Shown here in pieces: positions 54,053 to 62,983 of a stretch of DNA of 64,000 nucleotides. The notes under the pieces were generated by a model. The model was given only the letters and a program-made list of their open reading frames with translations. It was not told where the DNA came from and searched no databases. Every line of letters begins with the position of its first letter. Positions within the stretch are counted from its first letter, which is position 1. Source of the stretch: Flavobacterium sp. CF136 (GTDB lineage Bacteria; Bacteroidota; Bacteroidia; Flavobacteriales; Flavobacteriaceae); the NCBI RefSeq assembly GCF_000282055.1, contig NZ_AKJZ01000040.1:124001-188000 (forward strand). Reading direction: 5' to 3'. The position numbers and the translations under genes were made by a program.

Positions 54053-55399
54053 TTACTTCTTCACACTCTCAATAATCCCTTTCAAAAATCCATTAAAATC
54101 AAAAGCAGGATCTTCTTTCAATCCCATTCTTACGATTACCATATCCAATGACGGAATAATCGCCACCATTTGTCCCTGATAACCGTTGCAATAAAACATA
54201 TCACGTGGTGCGTCCGGAAATTTTCCGCCGGCGTTTAGCCAGAATTGTGCACCGTATTTTCCTTCAGAAGTATTAGTTGGTGTTGCAGTGTATCTTACCC
54301 AGCTTTCATCAAGAATTTGTTCACCGTTCCAGTTGCCTTTATTCAGATACAATAATCCAAATTTAGACCAGTCGCGAGGTGTTGCCCATCCGTAGGACGA
54401 ACCTACAAAAGTTCCGGTCATGTCCTGCTCCACAATCATTGAGTTCATTCCGATTTTGTCGATTACTGCGCTGTACCAAAAATCCAGATATTCCTGTTGT
54501 GTTTTAAATTGATTTCTTAAAATTCGGGACAATAAATTTGTAGTTCCGGAGGAGTAATTCCAATGTGAATTTGGTTTAAACTGTGCGGGTTTATCCATTT
54601 GGACTTTTCCCATATCTTCGGCCAGAAAAAGCATTTTGGTAGCATCACAAATGGTACTGTAATTTTCTTCCCACTCCAAACCGGAATTCATGTGTAGCAA
54701 ATCGTTTATAGTGATGTTTTTACGTTCGTCTTTTTGCCATTCAGCAATTGGCGCAGGTTTGTAAATGTCTATTTTCCCTTGTTTGGCAAGAACTCCAAAA
54801 GCTGAACTTGTAATGCTTTTTGTCATTGACCAGCCTAATATTCTGTTGTCTTTGGTAAATCCGGTATCGTATTTTTCGGCAATCAATTTGTTTTTGTACA
54901 AAACCACAACAGCACGGGTTCGTTTTAATTTTCCGCCTGATTTGTCAAAAGCGTTGTCAATTGCTTTTTTCAATTTCGAATAATCAATGTTAGAAAAAAC
55001 GGTGTCTTTAGGCTCGTTATTACCATACGGGAAAGGTAAATTATTGACTAATTTGTTTCGTTTTGGAACTAAATAGGGTTTCGAAACATCAAAATCATCA
55101 TTAATTAAAGTAGCTCCCAAACCTTCACGATAAATTGCTTTCCGTTCTTTCAATCCATAAACATTCGAGGTTGCAAATTTTCCTGCATCATCAATTGTGT
55201 TGGTTGCCAAATCAATCAGATCAATATCGTTGTCGGTTTTTTCGATTAATTCTTTGGAACGATTATCCAAAAAATGACCTGACGCAATACTTTTGGCTGA
55301 AAAGCCTGAAATCAAATCAAGCTTCGGATAGGTGGTAAATCCGAAATAAAACAGAAATAGTAAAAGTGCAAGACCTAGAATTTTAAATATTTTTTTCAT
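54053..55399 (-). CDS. serine hydrolase, class C beta-lactamase/NylB-like
   Basis: 448 residues. An N-terminal membrane anchor or signal (ILGLALLLFLFYFGF) comes first. The SxxK motif is Ser191-Met-Thr-Lys194, the tyrosine motif is WNYSSGTTNLL, and NDLLHMNSGLEWEENY is typical of the 6-aminohexanoate-dimer hydrolase/EstB branch. It probably acts on small amide or ester substrates in the periplasm; a true beta-lactamase role is unlikely. It is transcribed with a 61-residue membrane protein. Confidence 0.83.
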   Translation of the reverse strand: MKKIFKILGLALLLFLFYFGFTTYPKLDLISGFSAKSIASGHFLDNRSKELIEKTDNDIDLIDLATNTIDDAGKFATSNVYGLKERKAIYREGLGATLINDDFDVSKPYLVPKRNKLVNNLPFPYGNNEPKDTVFSNIDYSKLKKAIDNAFDKSGGKLKRTRAVVVLYKNKLIAEKYDTGFTKDNRILGWSMTKSITSSAFGVLAKQGKIDIYKPAPIAEWQKDERKNITINDLLHMNSGLEWEENYSTICDATKMLFLAEDMGKVQMDKPAQFKPNSHWNYSSGTTNLLSRILRNQFKTQQEYLDFWYSAVIDKIGMNSMIVEQDMTGTFVGSSYGWATPRDWSKFGLLYLNKGNWNGEQILDESWVRYTATPTNTSEGKYGAQFWLNAGGKFPDAPRDMFYCNGYQGQMVAIIPSLDMVIVRMGLKEDPAFDFNGFLKGIIESVKK

Positions 55400-55531
55400 T
55401 GTAGAAATATAAATTTATAGCAATTTAGTAAAAAAACAGAACACAAATTAGATAAATTTTAATGTCGTAATTACTGAAGATTATTTTACTCAAAACAATT
55501 TTAAAATGTAATTACTTAATAAAACATTAAG

Positions 55532-55539
55532 TATATTTG
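55532..55539 (+). promoter_or_regulatory. -7 box of the secreted repeat protein gene
   Basis: TATATTTG, an exact TAnnTTTG match, lies 25 bases before the ATG. A clear -33 TTG is not present. Confidence 0.4.
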
Positions 55540-55564
55540 GCGGATTGTAAAAAAAACATAAATC

Positions 55565-56620
55565 ATGAAACATAAATTACTTTTTCTTTTTGTTACCCTT
55601 TTTTCGTTGAATAACAGCATTGCACAAGATACACCTCTTGGTAATAAAATAGTTGGAAATGGTGATGCTGCCAATTATTATATTGGTCATTTTGCTGTTC
55701 CTGGATCCGATGGATTAGATCTTCATTGGCATGGTGGGATTCGTTTTGGTGATGCGACTAGTAATAGTGTGATGCAAATAACAAATGGGAATGTCGGTAT
55801 TGGTACAATTAGTCCGAGTGCAAGATTGCAAATTTCTAATAACATAGCTGGAATCACATCGTTTAAGGCAGTCGGGGTTAATGGAAACGTGATTATTGAT
55901 AATGTGGGATCAGGAGAAAATTATTATAATGCGAATAAATTTCATCAATTTCAAATAGCTGGAATTCCTAAAATGCACATTAGTACAAACGGAAATATAG
56001 GTATAGGAACAACGGAACCCAGCGTTACCACACACATAGAAAAATCTGCATCAGGTATAGTAGATATTTTAAGAATAAAAAATAATTATGGAGGAACTAG
56101 TGGATTACATGGTACAAGTATTTTATTGGATGGGTATTATTCTCAATCTAAAATAACTTCTTATGAAAATCCACAATCCACACTTGGTGGTAACTTACAA
56201 TTGCAAACTTATAATAATCAAGGTGTTTTAAACGCGGGTATATTATTAGATAGATCAGGGAATGTAGGTATAGGTAGTGTTAATCCAGACTCGAAACTTA
56301 CTGTAAACGGTACCATTCACTCTACTGAAGTCAAAGTAACACAAACCGTTCCTGCAGATTATGTTTTCCAAAAATACTATACAGGTAAATCAGAATTGAA
56401 ATCAGATTACACTATGCCAACACTTGCAGAAGTTGAAAGTTTTACAAAGATAAATAATCACTTGCCTAATGTGCCATCTGCAAAAGAAATGCAACAAAAC
56501 GGTGTGTTACTAGGAGAGATGTCGAATGTATTGCTTCAAAAAATAGAAGAGCTTACACTTTATGTTATTGAACAAAACAAAAAAATAGAAGCATTAGAAG
56601 CAAAATTGAGTAATAAGTAA
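55565..56620 (+). CDS. secreted fibre-like protein with GNVGIGT repeats
   Basis: 351 residues, signal peptide MKHKLLFLFVTLFSLNNSIAQ. At least three repeats of GN(V/I)GIG followed by a Pro (GNVGIGTISPSARL, GNIGIGTTEPSVT, GNVGIGSVNPDSKL) mark the trimeric beta-structure seen in tail-fibre-like and adhesin-like Bacteroidetes proteins. The C-terminus (LPNVPSAKEMQQNGV onward) ends in a coiled coil (IEELTLYVIEQNKKIEALEAKL). No S74 autoprotease dyad is evident. It is probably a surface or secreted protein; there are no phage genes around it. Confidence 0.78.
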   Translation: MKHKLLFLFVTLFSLNNSIAQDTPLGNKIVGNGDAANYYIGHFAVPGSDGLDLHWHGGIRFGDATSNSVMQITNGNVGIGTISPSARLQISNNIAGITSFKAVGVNGNVIIDNVGSGENYYNANKFHQFQIAGIPKMHISTNGNIGIGTTEPSVTTHIEKSASGIVDILRIKNNYGGTSGLHGTSILLDGYYSQSKITSYENPQSTLGGNLQLQTYNNQGVLNAGILLDRSGNVGIGSVNPDSKLTVNGTIHSTEVKVTQTVPADYVFQKYYTGKSELKSDYTMPTLAEVESFTKINNHLPNVPSAKEMQQNGVLLGEMSNVLLQKIEELTLYVIEQNKKIEALEAKLSNK

Positions 56621-56674
56621 TCATATTTAAAAAAATAAAAAGTTAAAGAAATAATTTTTGACTTGTGTAATTAT

Positions 56675-56703
56675 AAAAAAGAGGTGTAATAGCCTCTTTT
56701 TTT
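56675..56703 (+). terminator. terminator after the fibre-like gene
   Basis: AAAAAAGAGG / CCTCTTTTTT with an 8-base loop. The rest of the 317-bp gap to sufS is AT-rich and holds the sufS promoter. Confidence 0.85.
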
Positions 56704-56876
56704 ATAAACTATCAGTTAATCAATATTTTTTTACAATATAAATGTCATTACATATTCTTCTGAAATGTGTGTTCCATAATAAAGTATATTTTATAGTAGT
56801 TATTATAGAACATAAAATAGAAAAATTTAATTTGCGAAATCTACAATTGATAGTGCCATAAAAGGAAATTATAGAA

Positions 56877-56911
56877 TTGACGGATAAAACAATTTAGTTT
56901 TAGTACTTTTG
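56877..56911 (+). promoter_or_regulatory. promoter of sufS
   Basis: TTG at 56877-56879, 24 bases, then TACTTTTG at 56904-56911. The spacing is slightly long. The ATG follows 26 bases later. Confidence 0.45.
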
Positions 56912-56937
56912 TAAAATAGAATTTTTCTAAATAAATT

Positions 56938-58152
56938 ATGCTGGATATTCAAAAAATAAGAGCTGATTTTCCGATACTTTCTGAAAAAGTAAACGGAAAG
57001 CCATTAGTATATTTCGACAATGGGGCAACCTCACAGAAACCACAAATTGTGATTGATGCTATTGCGAAATATTATCAGGAAATAAACGCCAATATTCACC
57101 GTGGGGTTCATACATTAAGTCAGTTAGCGACAGATGCTTATGAAATTTCACGTGTAAAATTGCAACATCATATTAATGCCAAATTCGCACACGAAGTACT
57201 TTTTACTTCAGGGACTACGCACGGAATCAATTTAGTTGCCAATGGTTTTGCCTCTATTTTAAAACCTGGAGACGAAGTTTTGGTTTCTGCTTTGGAACAT
57301 CACAGTAATATTGTGCCCTGGCAGATGTTATGCGAAAAAACAGGAGCAGTTCTTAAAGTCATTCCGATGAATGAAGAAGGCGAGCTTATCATGAGTGCTT
57401 ACGAATCTTTATTATCTGAGAAGACTAAGATTGTTACTGTAAATCATATTTCGAATGCATTAGGAATCATAAATCCAATTAAAGATATGATTGCGAAAGC
57501 ACATGCTGTAGGAGCAGCTGTTTTAATTGATGGTGCACAGGCGGTACCGCATTTAAAACCGGATGTTCAGGATTTAAACTGTGATTTTTATGCTTTTTCG
57601 GGACATAAAATGTGCGGGCCAACCGGAACTGGAATTTTATACGGAAAAGAAGAGTGGTTAAATAAATTGCCTCCATATCAGGGCGGTGGTGAAATGATTA
57701 AGGAAGTCACTTTCGAGAAAACAACCTATGCCGATTTACCTCATAAATTTGAAGCCGGAACTCCAAATATTGCTGGCGGAATTGTGTTAGGAACTGCTGT
57801 CGATTATTTGAATGACATTGGTTTTGGAAATATTCAGCTTCAGGAAAACAAACTTTTGGAACATGCTACCAAGCGTTTACTTGAAATTGAAGGTTTGAAG
57901 ATTTACGGAACCGGAAAAAATAAAGCATCGGTAGTTTCGTTTAATATTGATGGAATTCATCCGTATGATATTGGTTCGATAATTGACAAATTAGGGATTG
58001 CGGTTCGTACCGGGCACCATTGTGCTCAGCCTATCATGAACTTCTTTTGTATTCCGGGAACTATTCGTGCTTCGTTTTCTTTTTACAATACCAAAGAAGA
58101 AATTGATTTAATGGTTGAGGCTGTTAAAAAAGCAAAAACAATGTTAAGCTAA
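56938..58152 (+). CDS. sufS: cysteine desulfurase SufS
   Basis: 404 residues, class V aminotransferase fold, SufS type. It has YFDNGATSQKP at the start, ALEHHSNIVPWQ, DGAQAVPH, the PLP lysine in FSGHKMCGPTGTG, and the active cysteine Cys362 in RTGHHCAQP. It supplies sulfur for Fe-S cluster assembly, with SufE as acceptor. It is the first gene of a run with a lipoprotein and sufE. sufB, sufC and sufD are not adjacent upstream, which is unusual for this phylum. Confidence 0.93.
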   Translation: MLDIQKIRADFPILSEKVNGKPLVYFDNGATSQKPQIVIDAIAKYYQEINANIHRGVHTLSQLATDAYEISRVKLQHHINAKFAHEVLFTSGTTHGINLVANGFASILKPGDEVLVSALEHHSNIVPWQMLCEKTGAVLKVIPMNEEGELIMSAYESLLSEKTKIVTVNHISNALGIINPIKDMIAKAHAVGAAVLIDGAQAVPHLKPDVQDLNCDFYAFSGHKMCGPTGTGILYGKEEWLNKLPPYQGGGEMIKEVTFEKTTYADLPHKFEAGTPNIAGGIVLGTAVDYLNDIGFGNIQLQENKLLEHATKRLLEIEGLKIYGTGKNKASVVSFNIDGIHPYDIGSIIDKLGIAVRTGHHCAQPIMNFFCIPGTIRASFSFYNTKEEIDLMVEAVKKAKTMLS

Positions 58153-58162
58153 AAAACTTTTT

Positions 58163-58588
58163 ATGAGAATATTATCTTTGTTACTCTTAACCATCTTTAT
58201 GGGAACTGGTTGTTCAAGCCAAAAAAAAACAGATATGACATCTACGCAAATTGAATACTCTGCAGTTTCGAGAGGAGTTTATAAAAAGATAACAGTTCAG
58301 AATAAAACAGTTTCGGTTGTTAATGGAAGGAATGCCCAATCGGTAGAAAAGAAAATCGATGATGCAAAATGGAAACAGATTGTTGCTGAATTTTCAAAAA
58401 TAAATTTAGAAAGTATTCCTATTTTAAAAGCACCAACCGAAAAACGTTTTCATGATGGTGCTGCTATCGGGAATTTAAAAATAACTCAGGATCAGAAAAG
58501 CTATGAGACTCAGGGTTTTGATAATGGTTTTCCTCCAAAAGGAATAGAAAAATTGGTAAATTTACTGACTGATTTTGTTAAAGAATAA
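58163..58588 (+). CDS. small lipoprotein of unknown function
   Basis: 141 residues; lipobox FMGTGCSSQ with Cys17. The mature domain (KKITVQNKTVSVVNGRN, then WKQIVAEFSKINLESIPIL) looks like a small alpha/beta fold with no catalytic motif. It lies 10 bp after sufS and 2 bp before sufE, so it is co-transcribed with Fe-S genes although probably periplasmic. Confidence 0.75.
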   Translation: MRILSLLLLTIFMGTGCSSQKKTDMTSTQIEYSAVSRGVYKKITVQNKTVSVVNGRNAQSVEKKIDDAKWKQIVAEFSKINLESIPILKAPTEKRFHDGAAIGNLKITQDQKSYETQGFDNGFPPKGIEKLVNLLTDFVKE

Positions 58589-58590
58589 TT

Positions 58591-59016
58591 ATGACAATAA
58601 AAGAAATACAAAACGAAATAATAGACGAATTCTCGATGTTTGATGATTGGATGCAGCGTTACGAATACATCATCGAATTAGGAAAAAGTCTTCCATTAAT
58701 AAAAGAGGAATACAAAACCGACGAGAATTTAATCAAAGGATGCCAGTCGAAAGTTTGGCTCCAGGGCGAACAAAAAGACGATAAAATTGTATTTACCGCT
58801 GACAGTGATGCTATTCTGACTAAAGGAATAATTGCGATTTTAATTCGTGCATTTTCTAATCAGAAAGCTGAAGATATTATAAATGCTGACACTCAGTTTA
58901 TAGATGAAATTGGTTTAAAAGAACATTTATCGGCTACACGTGCAAACGGTTTGGTTTCGATGATAAAAAATATCAAAATGTACGCATTGGCTTTTGATTC
59001 AAAAAATAAAAATTAA
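58591..59016 (+). CDS. sufE: SufE sulfur acceptor
   Basis: 141 residues, SufE/CsdE fold. The persulfide-accepting Cys51 is in LIKGCQSKVWL. FDDWMQRYEYIIELGKSLP and LSATRANGLVSMI are the other conserved blocks. It takes sulfur from SufS and passes it to the scaffold. It is followed by a repeat-flanked GxxExxY gene that separates it from the DUF59 gene. Confidence 0.93.
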   Translation: MTIKEIQNEIIDEFSMFDDWMQRYEYIIELGKSLPLIKEEYKTDENLIKGCQSKVWLQGEQKDDKIVFTADSDAILTKGIIAILIRAFSNQKAEDIINADTQFIDEIGLKEHLSATRANGLVSMIKNIKMYALAFDSKNKN

Positions 59017-59022
59017 ACTTAC

Positions 59023-59096
59023 TTTTTTACCATATAAGTAATGTAAGTTCATTTGAGAAGAGAACTTATTAAACATCATCTTATATGCTGAAAAAA
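59023..59096. repeat. palindromic repeat upstream of the GxxExxY gene
   Basis: Arm 59023-59054 (containing ACCATATAAGTAATGTAAG) is roughly complementary to 59062-59096 (CATCTTATATGCTGAAAA). It is also nearly the exact reverse complement of the single arm at 59606-59637. Confidence 0.65.
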
Positions 59097-59148
59097 CATT
59101 TAATGTTGTAGGTTTAATCTTTCTTTGTTTATTTGTAAAAAAGTAATA

Positions 59149-59559
59149 ATGACAACAAAGAAATATCTAACGGATTTAATTTATCAGGTTAATGGAGCAG
59201 CAATCGAAGTTCATAAAACTATCGGTCCGGGTCTTTTAGAGAGTATTTATCATAAGTGCATGATTAAAGAACTTTCATTAAGAGGAATAAAATTTCAATC
59301 AGAATTAATAATTCCAATTGAGTATAAAGGTTTAGAATTAGAATCTGATTTAAGATGTGATTTGTTTATCGAAAATTGTTTGGTTCTGGAATTAAAGGCT
59401 ACGGATAAAATTATACCAATTCACATTGCAAAATTGATGTCATATATGAAGCTTTTAGAAACGCCAATTGGACTAATGATTAATTTTAATGTTACAAATA
59501 TTTATCACGAAGGCCAAAAAACATACATTAACGACTTGTATAGATGGCTGGAAGATTAA
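59149..59559 (+). CDS. GxxExxY-family protein (PD-(D/E)XK nuclease-like)
   Basis: 136 residues from the ATG at 59149 (MTTKKYLTDLIYQ). The name-giving motif is GPGLLESIY. Downstream, DLRCDLFIENCLVLELKA carries the Asp...Glu-x-Lys of PD-(D/E)XK folds, followed by LMSYMKLLETPIGLMINF. Activity is unknown in the family. It sits between sufE and the DUF59 gene, flanked by inverted copies of a repeat, so it looks like an insertion into the suf cluster. Confidence 0.85.
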   Translation: MTTKKYLTDLIYQVNGAAIEVHKTIGPGLLESIYHKCMIKELSLRGIKFQSELIIPIEYKGLELESDLRCDLFIENCLVLELKATDKIIPIHIAKLMSYMKLLETPIGLMINFNVTNIYHEGQKTYINDLYRWLED

Positions 59560-59605
59560 AAAAGATATAAAAAAACAAACTCAAAGAAAATGTAAACCCT
59601 ATCTT

Positions 59606-59637
59606 AAATGGACTTACATCACTTATATGGTGAAAAA
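59606..59637. repeat. inverted single arm of the same repeat, downstream of the GxxExxY gene
   Basis: It contains ACTTACATCACTTATATGG and matches the reverse complement of 59023-59054 with two substitutions and one extra base. It supplies a false extra start (59608) for the next gene. Confidence 0.7.
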
Positions 59638-59652
59638 CACAAAAACAACAAA

Positions 59653-59976
59653 ATGGAACAAGTAATAGACACAAATGAATTAGGAGAATCAATCGTAAAA
59701 GTTTTAAAAGGTATTTACGACCCTGAGATTCCTGTAGATATTTATGAGTTAGGATTGATTTACGACGTAATGGTAAACACTGATTACGAGGTAAAAATCC
59801 TGATGACATTAACATCTCCAAACTGTCCGGTTGCGGAAAGTTTACCAAGAGAAGTGGAAGAAAAAGTAAAAACAATCGAAAACATAAAAGAGGTTGATGT
59901 AGAAATTACTTTTGATCCACCGTGGAGCAAAGATTTAATGAGCGAAGAAGCAAAATTAGAATTAGGAATGCTATAA
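59653..59976 (+). CDS. MIP18/DUF59 family Fe-S assembly protein (SufT-like)
   Basis: 107 residues from the ATG at 59653 (MEQVIDTNELGES); the 15 codons before it come from the repeat. Blocks: LKGIYDPEIPVDIYELGLIYDV and MTLTSPNCPVAESLP with the conserved cysteine, then FDPPWSKDLMSEEAKLELG. Such proteins help mature Fe-S proteins. It belongs with sufS/sufE although a GxxExxY gene intervenes. Confidence 0.88.
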   Translation: MEQVIDTNELGESIVKVLKGIYDPEIPVDIYELGLIYDVMVNTDYEVKILMTLTSPNCPVAESLPREVEEKVKTIENIKEVDVEITFDPPWSKDLMSEEAKLELGML

Positions 59977-59998
59977 AAAGTGTACAGTTTATGGTCTC

Positions 59999-60042
59999 AG
60001 TTTTCAGTTTTTCACTGTGACTGAGAACTGCAACTGAAAACT
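59999..60042. repeat. inverted repeat in the DUF59-DUF2480 gap
   Basis: AGTTTTCAGTT (59999-60009) pairs with AACTGAAAACT (60032-60042); the loop contains ACTGTGACTGAGAACTG, which can pair further. It ends 8 bases before the next ATG and may be a translation-affecting hairpin. Confidence 0.6.
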
Positions 60043-60050
60043 AAAAAGAA

Positions 60051-60560
60051 ATGGAAGAAATAATCAATAAAGTTGCTAATAGTGCCTTAGAAGTATTTGA
60101 TCTCGAGGATTATTATCCGAAAGGAAATCGTGTGCAAATTGACATTTCAAAATGGCTTCTGGAAGGGTTTTTATTAAAAGAAAAAGACTTTAGAGAACAT
60201 TTAAAAAATCACGATTGGTCGCAATATCAGGATCAATATGTGGCTGTGCATTGCAGTACAGATGCAATTATTCCGGCTTGGGCATTAATTTTAGTAAGTG
60301 TCCATTTGGCACCTTTTGCCAAAAAAATAGTTAACGGAACCATCGAAGATTTAGATGGAAGTTTATACGAAGAGATCCTGAGTAAAATTGATTATTCAGA
60401 ATACAAAAACAAACCCGTAATCGTAAAAGGATGTTCGAGAAAACCCGTTCCGATGCGTGCTTATATTTTAGCTGTAACTTATTTACAACCTTTTGCCAGA
60501 AGTATCATGTATGGCGAAGCCTGTTCGGCAGTACCTTTGTACAAAGAATCTAAGAAATAA
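60051..60560 (+). CDS. DUF2480 family protein
   Basis: 169 residues with the family text FDLEDYYPKGNRVQIDISKWL, DQYVAVHCSTDAIIPAWALIL and VKGCSRKPVPMRAYILAVTYLQPF. The role is unknown. Conserved cysteines (Cys in HCSTD, GCSRK and EACSA) and constant linkage to suf genes suggest a part in Fe-S metabolism; that is inference. Confidence 0.82.
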   Translation: MEEIINKVANSALEVFDLEDYYPKGNRVQIDISKWLLEGFLLKEKDFREHLKNHDWSQYQDQYVAVHCSTDAIIPAWALILVSVHLAPFAKKIVNGTIEDLDGSLYEEILSKIDYSEYKNKPVIVKGCSRKPVPMRAYILAVTYLQPFARSIMYGEACSAVPLYKESKK

Positions 60561-60606
60561 CGCCACTTCCTGATCAATAAATCCTACAGAATTTAGTGGT
60601 TTTTAG

Positions 60607-60614
60607 TATATTTG
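60607..60614 (+). promoter_or_regulatory. -7 box before the DUF3078 gene
   Basis: TATATTTG, an exact consensus match, lies 23 bases before the ATG at 60638. No -33 TTG is evident. Confidence 0.4.
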
Positions 60615-60637
60615 TTAATACCCTTAAACTAAACACT

Positions 60638-61588
60638 ATGAGAAAGATATTCATATTACTCTTCGTTTTAGCAAATCTTACTTTTGTTCAGGCACAAAAT
60701 TCCGAAAAGGAATTAATTCAAAATACAGAGAAAGCCGTAAAAAAAATCAATGATACAATTGAGGGGGAAGGCTGGAAAGCAAAAGGAACCGTATCACTTT
60801 TATTAAATCAGTCAAGTTTCAATAACTGGCTCGCCGGAGGTGAAGATAGTTTTTCCGGAACCTTAGGAATCAATTACGACTTCAATTACAAAAAAGGCGA
60901 CGTAACCTGGGACAATAAAATCCTGGCTTATTACGGACTTTTACAGACTAAAAATACTGATTTTGGAAAAAAAACTGACGACCGTTTAGAATTTAATTCA
61001 ATCGTAGGAAAAAAAGCTTTTGGGGATTGGTATTATTCATATTTTTTAAATTTTAGAACCCAATTTACAATTGGATACATATATGGCCAGGATGTAAACG
61101 GAAAAGAAATCAGGACAGAAAACACCAAATTTATGTCTCCGGGTTATTTAACTACAGGTCCCGGAATCTATTGGTCAAAAGATGAAAATCTAAAAATAAA
61201 CTTTGCACCATTAACCTCAAAATTCACTTTTGTCGACAGTGCATACACATCTGGAATTGATCAGGGAACAGGTTTGCCTTATGTTGATGGAGACTATTTT
61301 GGAGTAGATGCCAACAAAGCCATGCGATATGAATTAGGTTTTTATACTTCTGTTTATTACAAACTTGCCATTATGACCAATGTAACTGCTGAAAACACAT
61401 TGAATTTATATTCTAATTATTTAGAAGATCCGCAAAATATAGATATCAATTACTCCTTGAATCTTGTCATGAAAGTAAACAAATTTTTATCGGCAAATTT
61501 AGCCTTCCAGGCTATTTATGACGATAATGCTTTTCAAGGTCTTCAAACCAGAGAAGTGTTTGGTTTAGGAGTTAACTTCGGATTCTAA
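60638..61588 (+). CDS. DUF3078 outer-membrane beta-barrel-like protein
   Basis: 316 residues from the ATG at 60638, which opens a signal peptide (MRKIFILLFVLANLTFVQAQ). The mature part has the family block GWKAKGTVSLLLNQSSFNNWLAGGEDSF, repeated amphipathic strands and an aromatic C-terminus (REVFGLGVNFGF) typical of outer-membrane barrels. Function unknown. It is followed by a very strong bidirectional terminator. Confidence 0.82.
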   Translation: MRKIFILLFVLANLTFVQAQNSEKELIQNTEKAVKKINDTIEGEGWKAKGTVSLLLNQSSFNNWLAGGEDSFSGTLGINYDFNYKKGDVTWDNKILAYYGLLQTKNTDFGKKTDDRLEFNSIVGKKAFGDWYYSYFLNFRTQFTIGYIYGQDVNGKEIRTENTKFMSPGYLTTGPGIYWSKDENLKINFAPLTSKFTFVDSAYTSGIDQGTGLPYVDGDYFGVDANKAMRYELGFYTSVYYKLAIMTNVTAENTLNLYSNYLEDPQNIDINYSLNLVMKVNKFLSANLAFQAIYDDNAFQGLQTREVFGLGVNFGF

Positions 61589-61611
61589 TCATAATAGTCA
61601 GGAACAACAAT

Positions 61612-61660
61612 AAAACTAAAACGGCTTTTGATAATTTTTCAAAAGCCGTTTTAGTTTTTT
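61612..61660. terminator. bidirectional terminator, 20-bp perfect stem
   Basis: The arms 61612-61631 and 61639-61658 (core ACGGCTTTTGA / TCAAAAGCCGT) are fully complementary with a 7-base loop. It separates convergent genes. Confidence 0.9.
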
Positions 61661-62888
61661 ACTCCTCTTCTTTTTCAATTGCATCCTTATAATCCGGATA
61701 CAAGAATTTATTATAAGGAAATCTCGTAATATGAATTTGCCTTACCGCTTCATAAACTCTTTCTCTGAATTCTTCAAAATTCTCTTTATTGGTGGCCGAA
61801 ATAAACAGCGCATTATCTTCACCTAAACGATGCATCCAGGTTGTTTTCCACTCTTCAAGGGTATAATGTCTCGGTGTTTTTTCAGTCATTAAGTCATCTT
61901 CATCAATCGTTAAATGTTTGTAGGCATCAATTTTATTGAAAACCATAATAACCGGTTTTTCATGTGCTTTGATATCCTGTAAAGTTTGATTTACAGATTC
62001 GATATGATCCTCAAATTCAGGATGCGAAATATCTACAATATGTAATAGGAGATCGGCTTCACGAACTTCATCAAGTGTGCTTTTAAAAGAATCTACCAAT
62101 TGAGTTGGTAATTTTCTAATAAAACCAACTGTGTCCGAAAGCAAAAATGGTAAGTTTTTAATCACCACCTTACGTACTGTTGTATCTAAAGTTGCGAATA
62201 ATTTATTTTCAACAAAAACATCACTTTTACCAATCGCATTCATCAAGGTCGATTTTCCAACGTTGGTATAACCCACCAAAGCAACACGCACCATTGCACC
62301 ACGATTGCTTCGCTGCACACCCATTTGCTTGTCGATAGTTTTGATTTTATCTTTCAATAACGAAATTCTGTCTCGGACAATACGTCTATCCGTTTCAATC
62401 TCCGTTTCACCCGGACCACGCATACCAATACCTCCTTTTTGGCGTTCAAGGTGTGTCCATAAACCGGAAAGTCTGGGTAATAAATATTGACATTGTGCCA
62501 GTTCAACCTGTGTTCTTGCATAAGATGTTTCGGCTCTTTGCGCAAAAATATCCAAAATCAAATTGGTTCTGTCCAGAATTTTACAATCTATAATTTTAGA
62601 TATATTTTTTTGCTGTGACGGAGTTAGTTCATCATCAAAAATTAAAGTTGATATATCGTTTTCTTTTACATACAGATTGATTTCATCTATTTTTCCGGTT
62701 CCAACAAAAGTCTTTGGATTCGGGCGCTCCATTTTTTGCGAAAAACGTTTAATAACTTCACCTCCTGCAGTAAAAGTCAAAAATTCTAATTCGTCTAAAT
62801 ATTCGTTTAATTTTTCCTCACTTTGATTTTGAGTTACAATACCAACGATGGCTGTTTTCTCAAAATTTATAACTTCTTTTTCTAACAT
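61659..62888 (-). CDS. hflX: GTPase HflX
   Basis: 409 residues. N-terminal HflX domain (GGEVIKRFSQKMERPNPKTFVGTGKI), then the linker block GGIGMRGPGETEIETDRR. G domain: VGYTNVGKSTLMN (G1), DTTVRKV (G2), DTVGFIRKLP (G3) and NKID (G4). It binds the 50S ribosome and rescues or splits stalled ribosomes under stress. Monocistronic. Confidence 0.94.
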   Translation of the reverse strand: MLEKEVINFEKTAIVGIVTQNQSEEKLNEYLDELEFLTFTAGGEVIKRFSQKMERPNPKTFVGTGKIDEINLYVKENDISTLIFDDELTPSQQKNISKIIDCKILDRTNLILDIFAQRAETSYARTQVELAQCQYLLPRLSGLWTHLERQKGGIGMRGPGETEIETDRRIVRDRISLLKDKIKTIDKQMGVQRSNRGAMVRVALVGYTNVGKSTLMNAIGKSDVFVENKLFATLDTTVRKVVIKNLPFLLSDTVGFIRKLPTQLVDSFKSTLDEVREADLLLHIVDISHPEFEDHIESVNQTLQDIKAHEKPVIMVFNKIDAYKHLTIDEDDLMTEKTPRHYTLEEWKTTWMHRLGEDNALFISATNKENFEEFRERVYEAVRQIHITRFPYNKFLYPDYKDAIEKEEE

Positions 62889-62983
62889 ATCTTTGAATAA
62901 GATGCAAATTTAATGATTTGTAAGCTACTACACTTATAGAATTTTGTTTTTAAGTTCTAAATAAATAACTTATTCTACAAAAA

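Noticed and set aside
55565-56620. Phage tail fibre and therefore a prophage
   Set aside because: No integrase, capsid, terminase or lysis genes nearby; the protein has a Sec signal peptide, so it is a secreted cellular protein.
59528-59875. 115-codon open frame antisense to the DUF59 gene
   Set aside because: Covered by the conserved DUF59 gene; low-complexity Leu-rich translation.
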